64,000 bases of DNA from Flavihumibacter fluminis. GTDB taxonomy: Bacteria; Bacteroidota; Bacteroidia; Chitinophagales; Chitinophagaceae. Shown piece after piece: positions 1-7,333 of the stretch; the stretch's first letter is position 1; each line of letters opens with the position of its first letter. The notes beneath the pieces were generated by a model. That model was not told the DNA's origin. It made no database searches and saw only the letters and a program-made list of their open reading frames with translations. The stretch covers positions 434,001-498,000 of the forward strand of contig NZ_JAKEVY010000004.1 in the NCBI RefSeq assembly GCF_021491375.1. The letters run 5' to 3'. The position numbers were made by a program, and so were the translations under genes.

Positions 1-138
1 CCTGGTTTTGAGTCGCGCTGACTGGATAGCAGCTGCCGTACCACCTGTACCACCACCAATAACCAAGACTTCCGTTTTGAGTTGTTCCTGCGCCTGCAGG
101 AAAGCCGGTATGAACAGCAGAAAAAAGATCCGAAACAT
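1..138 (-). CDS. FAD-dependent oxidoreductase, N-terminal fragment (runs off the window)
   Basis: Reading the minus strand from the ATG at 138 gives 46 residues that stay open to the window edge. Residues 1-17 form a signal peptide (MFRIFFLLFIPAFLQAQ), and residues 24-42 form a beta strand plus glycine-rich dinucleotide loop (VLVIGGGTGGTAAAIQSAR), the ADP-binding motif of FAD-dependent oxidoreductases. This combination is typical of the secreted FAD-dependent oxidoreductases (PF12831 type) common in Bacteroidota. The substrate cannot be judged because the rest of the protein is outside the window. It is separated from the next gene by heptad repeats and a pyrimidine-rich tract. Confidence 0.6.
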   Translation of the reverse strand, partial: MFRIFFLLFIPAFLQAQEQLKTEVLVIGGGTGGTAAAIQSARLKTR

Positions 139-143
139 AGAAC

Positions 144-171
144 AAGTATGAAGTATGATTTATGAAGTATG
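144..171 (+). repeat. Array of four 7-nt units, AAGTATG type
   Basis: Units are AAGTATG (144-150), AAGTATG (151-157), ATTTATG (158-164) and AAGTATG (165-171). It lies in the spacer directly upstream of the signal-peptide oxidoreductase. The 7-nt period is the same as that of the GTGAGAC arrays elsewhere in the window, although the unit sequence differs. Confidence 0.75.
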
Positions 172-180
172 AATTGAGGG

Positions 181-240
181 CCGTCTCCCGCCTCCTTCCC
201 CCTTCTCCTTTTTCCCCCTTCTCCTTTGTCTCCTCTTCCA
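181..240 (+). other. Pyrimidine-rich intergenic tract
   Basis: About 60 bases made almost only of C and T, including two near-identical copies of CCCCCTTCTCCTTT. A similar pyrimidine-rich stretch follows the heptad array at 3151-3190, so array plus pyrimidine tract looks like a recurring spacer composition. No function is evident. Confidence 0.5.
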
Positions 241-246
241 TGCGTC

Positions 247-825
247 TCACTTTATGAGTCCACTTGCATTCGTAGCAAAAATCTTTACAGCAATAGCAAG
301 CAGGATTACTCCGAAGAACTTTCGGATGGCAATGAGGCCGGCAGCTCCGATTAACCGTTCAATATAGTTCAGGGAACGCAGCACAATGTATACGACCACC
401 AGGTTGAGCACGATACCCAGGGCAACTGTCCACACGGGATAGTTGGCTTGCAGGGAAATGATGGTGGTGAGCGTACCGGAGCCTGCAATCAGGGGAAAGG
501 CGATGGGTACAAGGGTGCCGGACTTAGGATCGCCTTCGCTTTTAAAAAATTCGATACCGAGCACCATTTCAAGTCCGAGTATAAAAATCACGATAGATCC
601 CCCTACTGCAAAGGAGCCAACATCCACTCCGAGAATACCAAGGAACCGTTCTCCTACCAGTAGAAACAGAATCATGAGCGCCCCTGAAATTAAGGTGGCC
701 CGGAACTCACGGATTTCACCCATTTTGGTTTTTAAGGAAATCAGGAGCGGGATAGAACCAAGGATATCAATCACCGCAAACAGGGTGAAACTAACCGTCA
801 GCAGTTCATCAATATTGAGGGTCAT
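247..825 (-). CDS. MarC family integral membrane protein
   Basis: 192 residues starting at the ATG at 825. The protein is almost entirely hydrophobic, with about six membrane segments, and has the MarC-family features of a first helix containing FAVIDILGSIPLL and a middle loop with VPIAFPLIAGSGT, which corresponds to the conserved P-x-A-x-P-L-x-x-G-P/S-G region. MarC/UPF0056 proteins are inner-membrane proteins whose role is unsettled; the old link to multiple antibiotic resistance in E. coli was not upheld. Length fits the family (about 190-220). It is 41 bp downstream of crtY, outside the obvious carotenoid function, and could be read through from that operon. Confidence 0.85.
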   Translation of the reverse strand: MTLNIDELLTVSFTLFAVIDILGSIPLLISLKTKMGEIREFRATLISGALMILFLLVGERFLGILGVDVGSFAVGGSIVIFILGLEMVLGIEFFKSEGDPKSGTLVPIAFPLIAGSGTLTTIISLQANYPVWTVALGIVLNLVVVYIVLRSLNYIERLIGAAGLIAIRKFFGVILLAIAVKIFATNASGLIK

Positions 826-866
826 AGTTGGAATTTGCTTTGCCCTTCAATATTAAGCAAGTTTCC

Positions 867-2054
867 TCAAAACATCTGGCGTTTGGCGGCGCGCAGGAAG
901 GGACCTACCGGCAGACTGCTGATCAGCAGCAATTCTTCCGGAATCCAGGTTTGGTTATCCAGGAAGCGGAAGATTCGTTGAGCTGAATTTCGTTTGAAGA
1001 GTTTTGTAAAAACTTCCGCTCCGCCTAATTCTTTATGTACCAGTACATCCAGAAGCACGGAATCGTAAAACATAAATCGGCCTTCATGGCTTTCCTGGGT
1101 TGGTCGGGGCCGACCATGATTCAACATAGAATAAATTATTTCATCACTGTGCCGCTGAATAAACTGAAAGGTATAACCACTGGAAGGTTTTGTTTGTCCG
1201 CCTGCTGTACCAATGTTTACGATATTCCCTTTACCCGCATCAAAAACACGATTGGTCATAGGAATGATGCCAAATTCCTTTTCCAGGATGGTATATTGGT
1301 CCAGTTTGAGAAAATCCCGCATATAGGATTTCAGACCATCTTCATACTCCTCCTCTTTTAACAGTCCTTCATTGAAGAGTGTATATTCTACCAGTGCTTT
1401 CCGGGTAGTTAACGGCATCGTGTAAACGAAGGATGCACCATGTTCCTGGCTGATCCGGAAGTCCATTAGTGTACAGGCAGCAGGATCAAAAAAATCTGTT
1501 TCCGTTTCGATAACCCATCCCTTGAAATGCTGGAGCAGCATATGTTTGCCGGGTGCTTCTTTGGGTTGATCAAAAGGGATAGAATTAAAAATATATTTTT
1601 TAGCGTGGTAGACTTCCCCGTTTTCAATGGTGAGGCGGGCACCTTCTTTTAAGGTTTCGATGCGCTGTACCGGTTCAAAAAGCAATTGAACATTCTGCTG
1701 CTTTTTGAGGTAGTCAATACAGAAGGAATAAAAATCGATCCCCCTGATCATTTTATACCGATATGGTTTGATCTTGTATTTTTTTGAAAAACCCGGGCTA
1801 TGAAACCAGAGATGATCCCATGATTTATACACCAGTTTTTCAAAAAAACCATCCTCCTTTTCCCAGAAACACCAGGTACGGTCATTGTTATCTTTCCGGT
1901 CCTTATCAACCACAAGGAAAGTTGAATTACTAAACCGCCCGGATACCAGCATCCTGAGCAACAGGCTCATGCTGGCTGCACCTGCCCCCGCAAACACATA
2001 GTCGTATTCATAGCGATAATCGTAGGGCTTATATTGAAAGAGATGTGTGGACAT
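867..2054 (-). CDS. crtY: Lycopene beta-cyclase
   Basis: 395 residues. Converts the linear ends of lycopene to beta-ionone rings, giving beta-carotene. The N terminus has the dinucleotide-binding loop YVFAGAGAASMSL (residues 19-31), followed by the lycopene cyclase signature NDRTWCFWE at residues 57-65. This is the FAD/NADPH-type CrtY family, not the membrane CrtYcd type. The last gene of the carotenoid operon, 34 bp after crtZ. Length agrees with bacterial CrtY (380-400). Lycopene epsilon or gamma cyclase activity cannot be excluded from sequence alone. Confidence 0.93.
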   Translation of the reverse strand: MSTHLFQYKPYDYRYEYDYVFAGAGAASMSLLLRMLVSGRFSNSTFLVVDKDRKDNNDRTWCFWEKEDGFFEKLVYKSWDHLWFHSPGFSKKYKIKPYRYKMIRGIDFYSFCIDYLKKQQNVQLLFEPVQRIETLKEGARLTIENGEVYHAKKYIFNSIPFDQPKEAPGKHMLLQHFKGWVIETETDFFDPAACTLMDFRISQEHGASFVYTMPLTTRKALVEYTLFNEGLLKEEEYEDGLKSYMRDFLKLDQYTILEKEFGIIPMTNRVFDAGKGNIVNIGTAGGQTKPSSGYTFQFIQRHSDEIIYSMLNHGRPRPTQESHEGRFMFYDSVLLDVLVHKELGGAEVFTKLFKRNSAQRIFRFLDNQTWIPEELLLISSLPVGPFLRAAKRQMF

Positions 2055-2088
2055 TCACCGTGATTTAGCTGGCAGCAAGATAGACAGC

Positions 2089-2577
2089 TTATCCCTTTTT
2101 ATTCCGGGTGTTTTCACGGTCTTTTTTAACCTTGGCCCAATATTTTTGATGGACTAATAACATGCCGAAAGATTCACCATCTTCTTTATCCAAATGTTTG
2201 TGATGCATCTTGTGCGCCCAGCGAATGGCGCGGATATAAATATTATTACTGCGGGTGAAAAGCTTGAAGCGCTGGTGAATGATGATTTCATGCACCATAA
2301 AATAAGCGAACCCGTATAACATCACACCAAAACCGATGGCCTGTATCCACCACATGGATGGGTCCAATGTTCCCCAAAGGATCATACCTATACTGGGAAC
2401 AGCGAAAATCACAAAAAACCAGTCGTTTTTCTCAAAAAAACCAGGCCCTTTCTTATGATGATCTTCATGCAGGTACCAAAGAAATCCATGCATCACATAA
2501 CGATGCGTGAGCCAGGTAACGCCTTCCATAATCAGGAAAGTAATCAGAACGATTCCGAGATAAATTAACCAATGCAT
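2089..2577 (-). CDS. crtZ: Beta-carotene 3-hydroxylase
   Basis: 162 residues with about four membrane helices. Non-haem di-iron hydroxylase of the fatty-acid hydroxylase superfamily that adds 3-hydroxyl groups to beta-ionone rings, giving cryptoxanthin and zeaxanthin. All four histidine motifs are visible: HX4H at 25-30, HX2HH at 37-41, HX4H at 96-101 and HX2HH at 122-126. The start overlaps the end of idi by 13 bp, which suggests translational coupling. No ketolase (CrtW) gene is present in the window, so zeaxanthin rather than astaxanthin is the expected end product of this cluster alone. Confidence 0.93.
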   Translation of the reverse strand: MHWLIYLGIVLITFLIMEGVTWLTHRYVMHGFLWYLHEDHHKKGPGFFEKNDWFFVIFAVPSIGMILWGTLDPSMWWIQAIGFGVMLYGFAYFMVHEIIIHQRFKLFTRSNNIYIRAIRWAHKMHHKHLDKEDGESFGMLLVHQKYWAKVKKDRENTRNKKG

Positions 2578-3104
2578 ACTTCAGATTGTTTTCTCCATTG
2601 CTGAACTTTAGGAAATGCCAGGTGAAACCAGGCTGTAAACCGTGCAGGATGGGATGCCAATGCAGCCTCAATTTCCGCAGGTGATAAAAAGCAGTAATCG
2701 TTTACTTCAGCAGGATCGGGATGAATGGGGCCATCATATTCTCCAACGAAAACATGATCATATTCATATTCCGTTAAGCCATTGTCGAAAGAAGCTTTAT
2801 AGACAAATTCAAAAGCCGGCTGGATATCAGTCACAAAGCCCATTTCTTCCCTCAACCGCCTTTTGCCTGCTGCGGCTGGTGCCTCCTCCGGATAAGGATG
2901 ACTGCAACAGGCATTGGTCCATAATCCACCGCTATGGTATTTATTCAACGCTCTTTGCTGAAGCAACATATCTCCTGCCGCATTGTAAATAAAAACACTA
3001 AAGGCGCGATGAAGTTCAGCTTTGCGATGTGCTTCCATTTTTTCCATCGTACCCCTCGGCTCATCCTGCTCATTAACGAGAACGAGCATATTTTTTTGCT
3101 CCAT
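2565..3104 (-). CDS. idi: Isopentenyl-diphosphate delta-isomerase, type I
   Basis: 179 residues from the ATG at 3104. Interconverts isopentenyl and dimethylallyl diphosphate to feed carotenoid synthesis. The Nudix fold of type I Idi is clear: the catalytic cysteine is in TNACCSHP, the Nudix box is represented by KRRLREEMGF, and the acidic YEYDHVF segment follows. A longer frame opens to 3182, but its extra 26 residues are just a translation of the heptad repeat array (the VSRLTSDVS stretch), so the internal ATG giving MEQKNMLVLV is preferred. Lies between crtB and crtZ. Confidence 0.92.
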   Translation of the reverse strand: MEQKNMLVLVNEQDEPRGTMEKMEAHRKAELHRAFSVFIYNAAGDMLLQQRALNKYHSGGLWTNACCSHPYPEEAPAAAGKRRLREEMGFVTDIQPAFEFVYKASFDNGLTEYEYDHVFVGEYDGPIHPDPAEVNDYCFLSPAEIEAALASHPARFTAWFHLAFPKVQQWRKQSEVCIG

Positions 3105-3121
3105 AAATGACTTGTTTTGAA

Positions 3122-3149
3122 GTGAGACGTCAGACGTGAGACGTGAGAC
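3122..3149 (+). repeat. Array of four 7-nt units, GTGAGAC type
   Basis: Units GTGAGAC, GTCAGAC, GTGAGAC, GTGAGAC at 3122-3149, in the spacer between crtB and idi. On the coding (minus) strand it reads as GTCTCAC units, opposite in orientation to the arrays at 5671 and 41875. It is followed by a pyrimidine-rich stretch to about 3190. Confidence 0.85.
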
Positions 3150-3192
3150 CCTCTTCCATTCTTCCCTTTTCCTTTCCTCCATCTTCCATTCC

Positions 3193-4032
3193 CTACCCTA
3201 TCATTCCCAACTGATTTTTTAGTCCGGCGCGCACCACGATGGCGGCTTTCCGGTAGTTGGGCACCCTGATTCTTTCCATCAGGATCCGCTGGGGTTTCAC
3301 CTGCTTGATCCTTTTGAAGAGGGAAAGATAATATTTATAGGCCACATAGACCCCGAACCGCGCTTTAACCGGCAATTGCATGATGCCTTTATAAGCTTCG
3401 TCGAAATCCTGCTGGATATCTGCTTCGATTTTCGACTTATCGCATTGAGTGAAATTGGTAAAATCACATCCGGGGAAATAAATCCGGTCGAGGCCATTGA
3501 AATCAGCCTTCAAATCCCGAAGGAAATTCACTTTTTGAAAAGCTGCACCCAGGGAGCGGGCGGAGCTCTTTAGCTGCTGGTATAGCGACTGGTCTCCCTC
3601 GCAGAAAACATAGAGACACATTAATCCCACTACCTCCGCAGATCCATAGATGTAGTCAATATAACCCTGATGGTCATACGCTTTTTTATCCAGGTCCATT
3701 TCCATGCTTCTGAAAAAAGCTTCAATCAATTCATGATCGATATTATACCGGTTGACAGTTGCCTGGAAACTGTGCAGGATCGGGTTGAGGCTGATCTTGC
3801 GTTCAATTGCCTCATAGGTTTGCTGCTTAAATTCTTTCAGCAGCGTCAGCTTATCGAACTCATGAAAAGTATCTACAATTTCATCCGCAAAACGCACGAA
3901 ACCGTAGATATTAAAAATCGGTTGACGAAGATCATTATGCAATAACTTAATAGCCGACGAAAACGATGTACTGTATCGTTCGGTCGTAATTTTACTGCTC
4001 TGTTCGCAGACTAAATGAAACAAATGCATCAT
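3193..4032 (-). CDS. crtB: Phytoene synthase (squalene/phytoene synthase family)
   Basis: 279 residues. Condenses two geranylgeranyl diphosphates to phytoene, the first committed carotenoid step. Two aspartate-rich magnesium-binding motifs are visible: DEIVD at residues 50-54 and RDLKAD around residues 171-176, the latter inside the family signature with NFLRD. Two ATGs open the frame (4032 and 4029); either is possible. 31 bp after crtI in the operon. Crt/Hpn squalene-synthase relatives share the fold, but the flanking crtI, crtZ and crtY support phytoene synthase. Confidence 0.92.
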   Translation of the reverse strand: MMHLFHLVCEQSSKITTERYSTSFSSAIKLLHNDLRQPIFNIYGFVRFADEIVDTFHEFDKLTLLKEFKQQTYEAIERKISLNPILHSFQATVNRYNIDHELIEAFFRSMEMDLDKKAYDHQGYIDYIYGSAEVVGLMCLYVFCEGDQSLYQQLKSSARSLGAAFQKVNFLRDLKADFNGLDRIYFPGCDFTNFTQCDKSKIEADIQQDFDEAYKGIMQLPVKARFGVYVAYKYYLSLFKRIKQVKPQRILMERIRVPNYRKAAIVVRAGLKNQLGMIG

Positions 4033-4063
4033 AAGCGTAGATCCGGCTTTTTTTATAAGTTAA

Positions 4064-5530
4064 TTAAAAATTCCGAATAACTTCCTTTGCTACCAATTCT
4101 CCACTGATCAAACTGGGTGGAACACCTGGACCAGGAACTGTTAATTGTCCCGTATAAAAGAGATTATTTACCTTTTTACTTCTACAGGAAGGCTTTAAAA
4201 TCGCAGTTTGTTTAAGAGTATTAGCCAGTCCATAGGCATTTCCCTTAAACGAATGGTAATCCTGTTCGAAATCACGATGTGCAAAACTTCTTTTCACAAT
4301 AACCGCATCACGAACCGGCTGACCCAATTTTTTTTCCAGCCGATCCATCAGCACATTGAAATAATGCTCCCTGATTTCAGGGGAATCGTCCTTCAATCCG
4401 GCTGCCACTGGGATTAGTAAAAACAGGTTTTCACAACCGGGAGGTGCGGATCCCGGATCTGTAACAGAAACCGCACTCATATAAAAGAGCGGGTCTGTAG
4501 GCCAGGCAGGATCCTGGTAAATCTCTTTTGCATGGCTTTCAAACGGGGTATCGAAAAACAGCGTATGATGATGAATGTTAGACAGCTTACGATTCAGGCC
4601 AACAAAATAAAGCAGGCAACTTGGTGCCATAACACGACTGTCCCAATAGGCATCTGAGTAGGAACGGTGACTCGCGGGCAGCAGCTGTGTTTCAATATGG
4701 TGATAATCCGCCCCACCAATAACCGCATCAGCTATATATGTAGCCTTATCTGTATTAACTGCGGTTACGCGTGAGTGTTGTAGCGTAATTTCTTTTACTT
4801 CTTCATTGAAATGAAATTCCACGCCCTGTTCCTGTGCCAACTGGTACATGGCATTTACGATGGAGTACATACCCCCCCTGGGGTACCAGGTACCTCCAAC
4901 CACATCGGCATAGTTCATGAGGCTGTAGAGGGCGGGTGTATTTTCAGCCATGGCTCCCAGGAAAATCACCGGAAATTCCATGAGCAGGCGAAGCTGCGGG
5001 TCTTTAAAAAACTTGTGAACATGTGCACGCATCGAAGTAAACACATCCAGCTTAAATACCCCTCGCATTAGATCCCAGTCGATGAATTCGGTAAGGGATT
5101 GTCCGGGCTTGTGTACCAGCTTGTGCATTCCCACTTTGTACTTATAGGAAGCTTCATCCATGAATTGCTGCAGGGCGTTGGCGGCACCAGGTTCAATGGA
5201 TTCAAACAAGTCTTTTAAAGCTGGTAATCCTGCCGGGATATCCATCTTACCGGTTGGCCAAACCACCTGGTAGGAAGGATCCAGCCGGTCGAGTTCATAA
5301 TAGTCGCTAACGGATTTTCCAAACTGGTTGAAAAAGCGTTCAAAAACATCGGGCATCCAGTACCAGGAGGGCCCCATATCAAAAGTGAAACCATCGGTTT
5401 TCCACTGCCTGGCTCTACCACCGGGCTGATCGTTTTTTTCCAGCACGGTAACTTTCCAGCCAGCTTTCGCCATAAAACTTGCTGCGGACAAGCCGGCGAA
5501 ACCGGCACCGATGATGATTACATGAGGCAT
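4064..5530 (-). CDS. crtI: Phytoene desaturase (CrtI type)
   Basis: 488 residues. FAD-dependent desaturase that introduces the double bonds turning phytoene into lycopene. The N terminus has VIIIGAGFAGLSAASFMAKAG (first 21 residues of the Rossmann loop region given here by its key glycines G8, G10, G13), followed by EKNDQPGGRA and the C-terminal signature YTGQLTVPGPGVPPSL with SGELVA. Length matches bacterial CrtI (480-500). First carotenoid enzyme gene after the regulators; the 175-bp upstream spacer is bracketed by inverted heptad arrays. A CrtN/CrtD type desaturase is less likely given the rest of the cluster. Confidence 0.92.
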   Translation of the reverse strand: MPHVIIIGAGFAGLSAASFMAKAGWKVTVLEKNDQPGGRARQWKTDGFTFDMGPSWYWMPDVFERFFNQFGKSVSDYYELDRLDPSYQVVWPTGKMDIPAGLPALKDLFESIEPGAANALQQFMDEASYKYKVGMHKLVHKPGQSLTEFIDWDLMRGVFKLDVFTSMRAHVHKFFKDPQLRLLMEFPVIFLGAMAENTPALYSLMNYADVVGGTWYPRGGMYSIVNAMYQLAQEQGVEFHFNEEVKEITLQHSRVTAVNTDKATYIADAVIGGADYHHIETQLLPASHRSYSDAYWDSRVMAPSCLLYFVGLNRKLSNIHHHTLFFDTPFESHAKEIYQDPAWPTDPLFYMSAVSVTDPGSAPPGCENLFLLIPVAAGLKDDSPEIREHYFNVLMDRLEKKLGQPVRDAVIVKRSFAHRDFEQDYHSFKGNAYGLANTLKQTAILKPSCRSKKVNNLFYTGQLTVPGPGVPPSLISGELVAKEVIRNF

Positions 5531-5533
5531 AAT

Positions 5534-5558
5534 GTGAGACGTGAGACGTGAGACGTGA
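5534..5558 (+). repeat. Array of 3.6 units, GTGAGAC type, upstream of crtI
   Basis: GTGAGAC at 5534-5540, 5541-5547 and 5548-5554, plus GTGA. It lies 4 bp upstream of the crtI start codon on the minus strand. It is the reverse complement of the array at 5671-5709, so the two could pair across about 112 bp. Confidence 0.85.
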
Positions 5559-5670
5559 AAAGAAGAAAAACATCACGTCATAACGCTCACGTCAAAATAA
5601 TTTGAATGGCAGTTAGAAAATAAATTTTGTTGAATATACCCTAATAATCCGGAATCCAATGTGCTACGTT

Positions 5671-5709
5671 TCACGTCTCACATCTCACGTCTGACGTCTG
5701 ACGTCTCAC
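5671..5709 (-). repeat. Array of 5.6 units, GTGAGAC type, at the end of the sigma-factor gene
   Basis: Plus-strand units TCAC, GTCTCAC, ATCTCAC, GTCTGAC, GTCTGAC, GTCTCAC. The last unit overlaps the stop codon of the ECF sigma gene (TGA at 5708-5706), which resembles the way the array at 41875 abuts the gmd stop codon. Confidence 0.85.
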
Positions 5710-6203
5710 CTCTCTATCTGCGCTTTCAGCAATTTCCTCGCAAAGTGAATCCGGCTTTTGATGGTACCCAGAGGTTCGCCCAGCATGTCGGCGATTTCAT
5801 GGTATTTGAACCCATCAAAATAAAGCAGGAAGGGGTTCCGGAAAATTTCCGGCAGTTTATGGATGTATCCGTGGATTTCCTTCATCTTCAGGTTGGCTTC
5901 GGCAGCATTGGCTGTTGTAACCTGGTTGTAGTCGAGCAGAAAATCGTTGGGTGTATGGTCAAAAATGGTGTTCTGTTTAGCTTTCCTGCGGTAATTATTG
6001 ATGAAAATATTCCGCATGATAGTATATAACCATGCTTTGATATTCGTTCCCACATTGTATTTCTCGCGGTTGGCAATTGCCCGGTACATGGTTTCCTGAA
6101 ACAGGTCCTGTGCCGCTTCATTATCCCTCGTTAACGTGATTGCGAAAGGGCGCAGAAACTCCGCATTGTCCACCAGCATCTCATTAAAATCTACGTTAGA
6201 CAT
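5706..6203 (-). CDS. ECF (sigma-70 family) RNA polymerase sigma factor
   Basis: 165 residues. Region 2 (about residues 15-85) contains the promoter-melting helix region with IKAWLYTIMRNIFINNYRR, and region 4 (about 110-160) the helix-turn-helix with YHEIADMLGEPLGTIKSRIHFARKLL read in shorter pieces as HEIADML and GTIKSRIHFAR. Such small sigma factors redirect RNA polymerase to stress- or light-responsive promoters. It lies between the CarH-like regulator and crtI, so carotenoid genes are its likely targets. No adjacent anti-sigma gene is visible, so the CarH-like repressor may control its transcription instead. Stop codon lies in a heptad array. Confidence 0.9.
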   Translation of the reverse strand: MSNVDFNEMLVDNAEFLRPFAITLTRDNEAAQDLFQETMYRAIANREKYNVGTNIKAWLYTIMRNIFINNYRRKAKQNTIFDHTPNDFLLDYNQVTTANAAEANLKMKEIHGYIHKLPEIFRNPFLLYFDGFKYHEIADMLGEPLGTIKSRIHFARKLLKAQIER

Positions 6204-6229
6204 GGTTGTATGTTTAATTGTTAGGTATC

Positions 6230-6261
6230 CAAATTTAAACAGAATTCATTGTTTCGCCAAC
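6230..6261 (-). promoter_or_regulatory. Candidate promoter of the ECF sigma gene
   Basis: On the minus strand TAAATTTG (6237-6230) exactly fits the Bacteroidota -7 box TAnnTTTG, and GTTG (6261-6258) fits three of four bases of the -33 TTTG with a 20-bp spacer. Transcription would start near 6223, about 20 nt before the ATG at 6203. Confidence 0.45.
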
Positions 6262-6289
6262 GAATTTGGGCACGAATTTTTGTTAAAAC

Positions 6290-7171
6290 TTATTTAATAG
6301 CGGCTATGAATTCCATCACTTCGGAAAGTGATTTTTTGAAGCGCACGCTCTCGGGAACTTTCTTTTTATATTGTTGTGCCAGGAGTCCGGAAACAACCAG
6401 GGTATGGGCGGAACAACGCAGCTGGTAATTGTTCAGAAACTTCTCAAAATTGAAATTATTGGCCACCGATGTGAGGTGGGTATAAAGGAAATCGGGCTTT
6501 TTGAGATTGGCTACAAATTCCACATCCTTCAGCGGCACATTTGCCCCCAGGTACAGAACATTGATCCCCCTTCCCTTCAACAGGTAATACATGTATAAGA
6601 GTCCTACTTCATGGTACTCCCCTTCGGGCAGGAACAGGAGTCCGGTTTGGCTGGATTTTATGTGCGAGAAAGCTCCCTCAATGCCCACGATCAGTTTCTG
6701 CCTGATGATATTGGTTACCAGGTGTTCCTGGGCCGGATTAATATGATTGGTCATCCAAAGAATGCCGATTTTCTCCAGGAACGGAAAGATGATCTGCGTG
6801 ATGGTTTTGTCAATCGTGCGAGCTCTGATATGCTCATCCAGCACCTGCTCAAACGCTTCCAGGTTCATATCTACCATGTGCTGAATCAGTTCATTCACGA
6901 TCCGCTCCTGCTGTGCCTGGATATTACCCAGGGATACGATCCGGTCCCGGATCTCATCAGGGCTCATTTTATCAATATGTGAGATTTTGTAGCCGTACTT
7001 GTTCAACAAAGCGATGTTCAGTACAGCTTTTAATTCCTCACTGGAATATTTCCGGATATTGGTTTCGGTGCGGTCAGGCTTTAAAAAATTATACCGCTGT
7101 TCCCAGATCCGGATGGTGTGAGCCTTGATTCCTGATAAATTTTCAAGGTCTTTAATGGTAAACGCATTCAT
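6290..7171 (-). CDS. CarH/LitR-type MerR regulator with cobalamin-binding photosensor domain
   Basis: 293 residues. Residues 1-70 are a MerR winged helix-turn-helix (FTIKDLENLSGIKAHTIRIW, then WEQRYNFLKP). Residues about 85-170 form the four-helix bundle with the Wx9EH motif (W139, E149, H150) found in CarH photoreceptors, and residues 175-290 the B12-binding Rossmann domain with ExHxxG (E185, H187, G190). In known CarH proteins, adenosylcobalamin promotes tetramer formation and DNA binding in the dark, and light releases the DNA. The SxL and GG parts of the B12 motif are weak here (THLTS, SGLL), and the residue after W139 is Met rather than His. Next to the sigma factor and crt genes, it probably represses pigment synthesis in the dark. 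Confidence 0.88.
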   Translation of the reverse strand: MNAFTIKDLENLSGIKAHTIRIWEQRYNFLKPDRTETNIRKYSSEELKAVLNIALLNKYGYKISHIDKMSPDEIRDRIVSLGNIQAQQERIVNELIQHMVDMNLEAFEQVLDEHIRARTIDKTITQIIFPFLEKIGILWMTNHINPAQEHLVTNIIRQKLIVGIEGAFSHIKSSQTGLLFLPEGEYHEVGLLYMYYLLKGRGINVLYLGANVPLKDVEFVANLKKPDFLYTHLTSVANNFNFEKFLNNYQLRCSAHTLVVSGLLAQQYKKKVPESVRFKKSLSEVMEFIAAIK

Positions 7172-7333
7172 AACCTTGGGGTTTCCTTGTTTAATTTTAA
7201 AGATAAATAATTAAACAGAAACAAACTAATAAATGTTCGGTTTTCTCAAAAAAATGTTGAAGAAATGTGCGTAACAGGTTAAACACAACTCCTGGGTTTC
7301 CATCAGCTGTGCGATCAAAAATGAAGGAAATGA

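Noticed and set aside
1035-1361. Plus-strand frames overlapping crtY and many other antisense frames
   Set aside because: No recognisable motifs and they are shadows of well-supported genes on the other strand.
3105-3182. N-terminal extension of Idi (26 residues)
   Set aside because: The extra residues translate the heptad array and pyrimidine tract; the same VSRLTSDVS peptide appears in an unrelated frame at 5661. The family start at 3104 is preferred.
3122-5709. CRISPR array from regularly spaced GTGAGAC units
   Set aside because: Units are only 7 bp, tandem and without unique spacers, and no cas gene is present.
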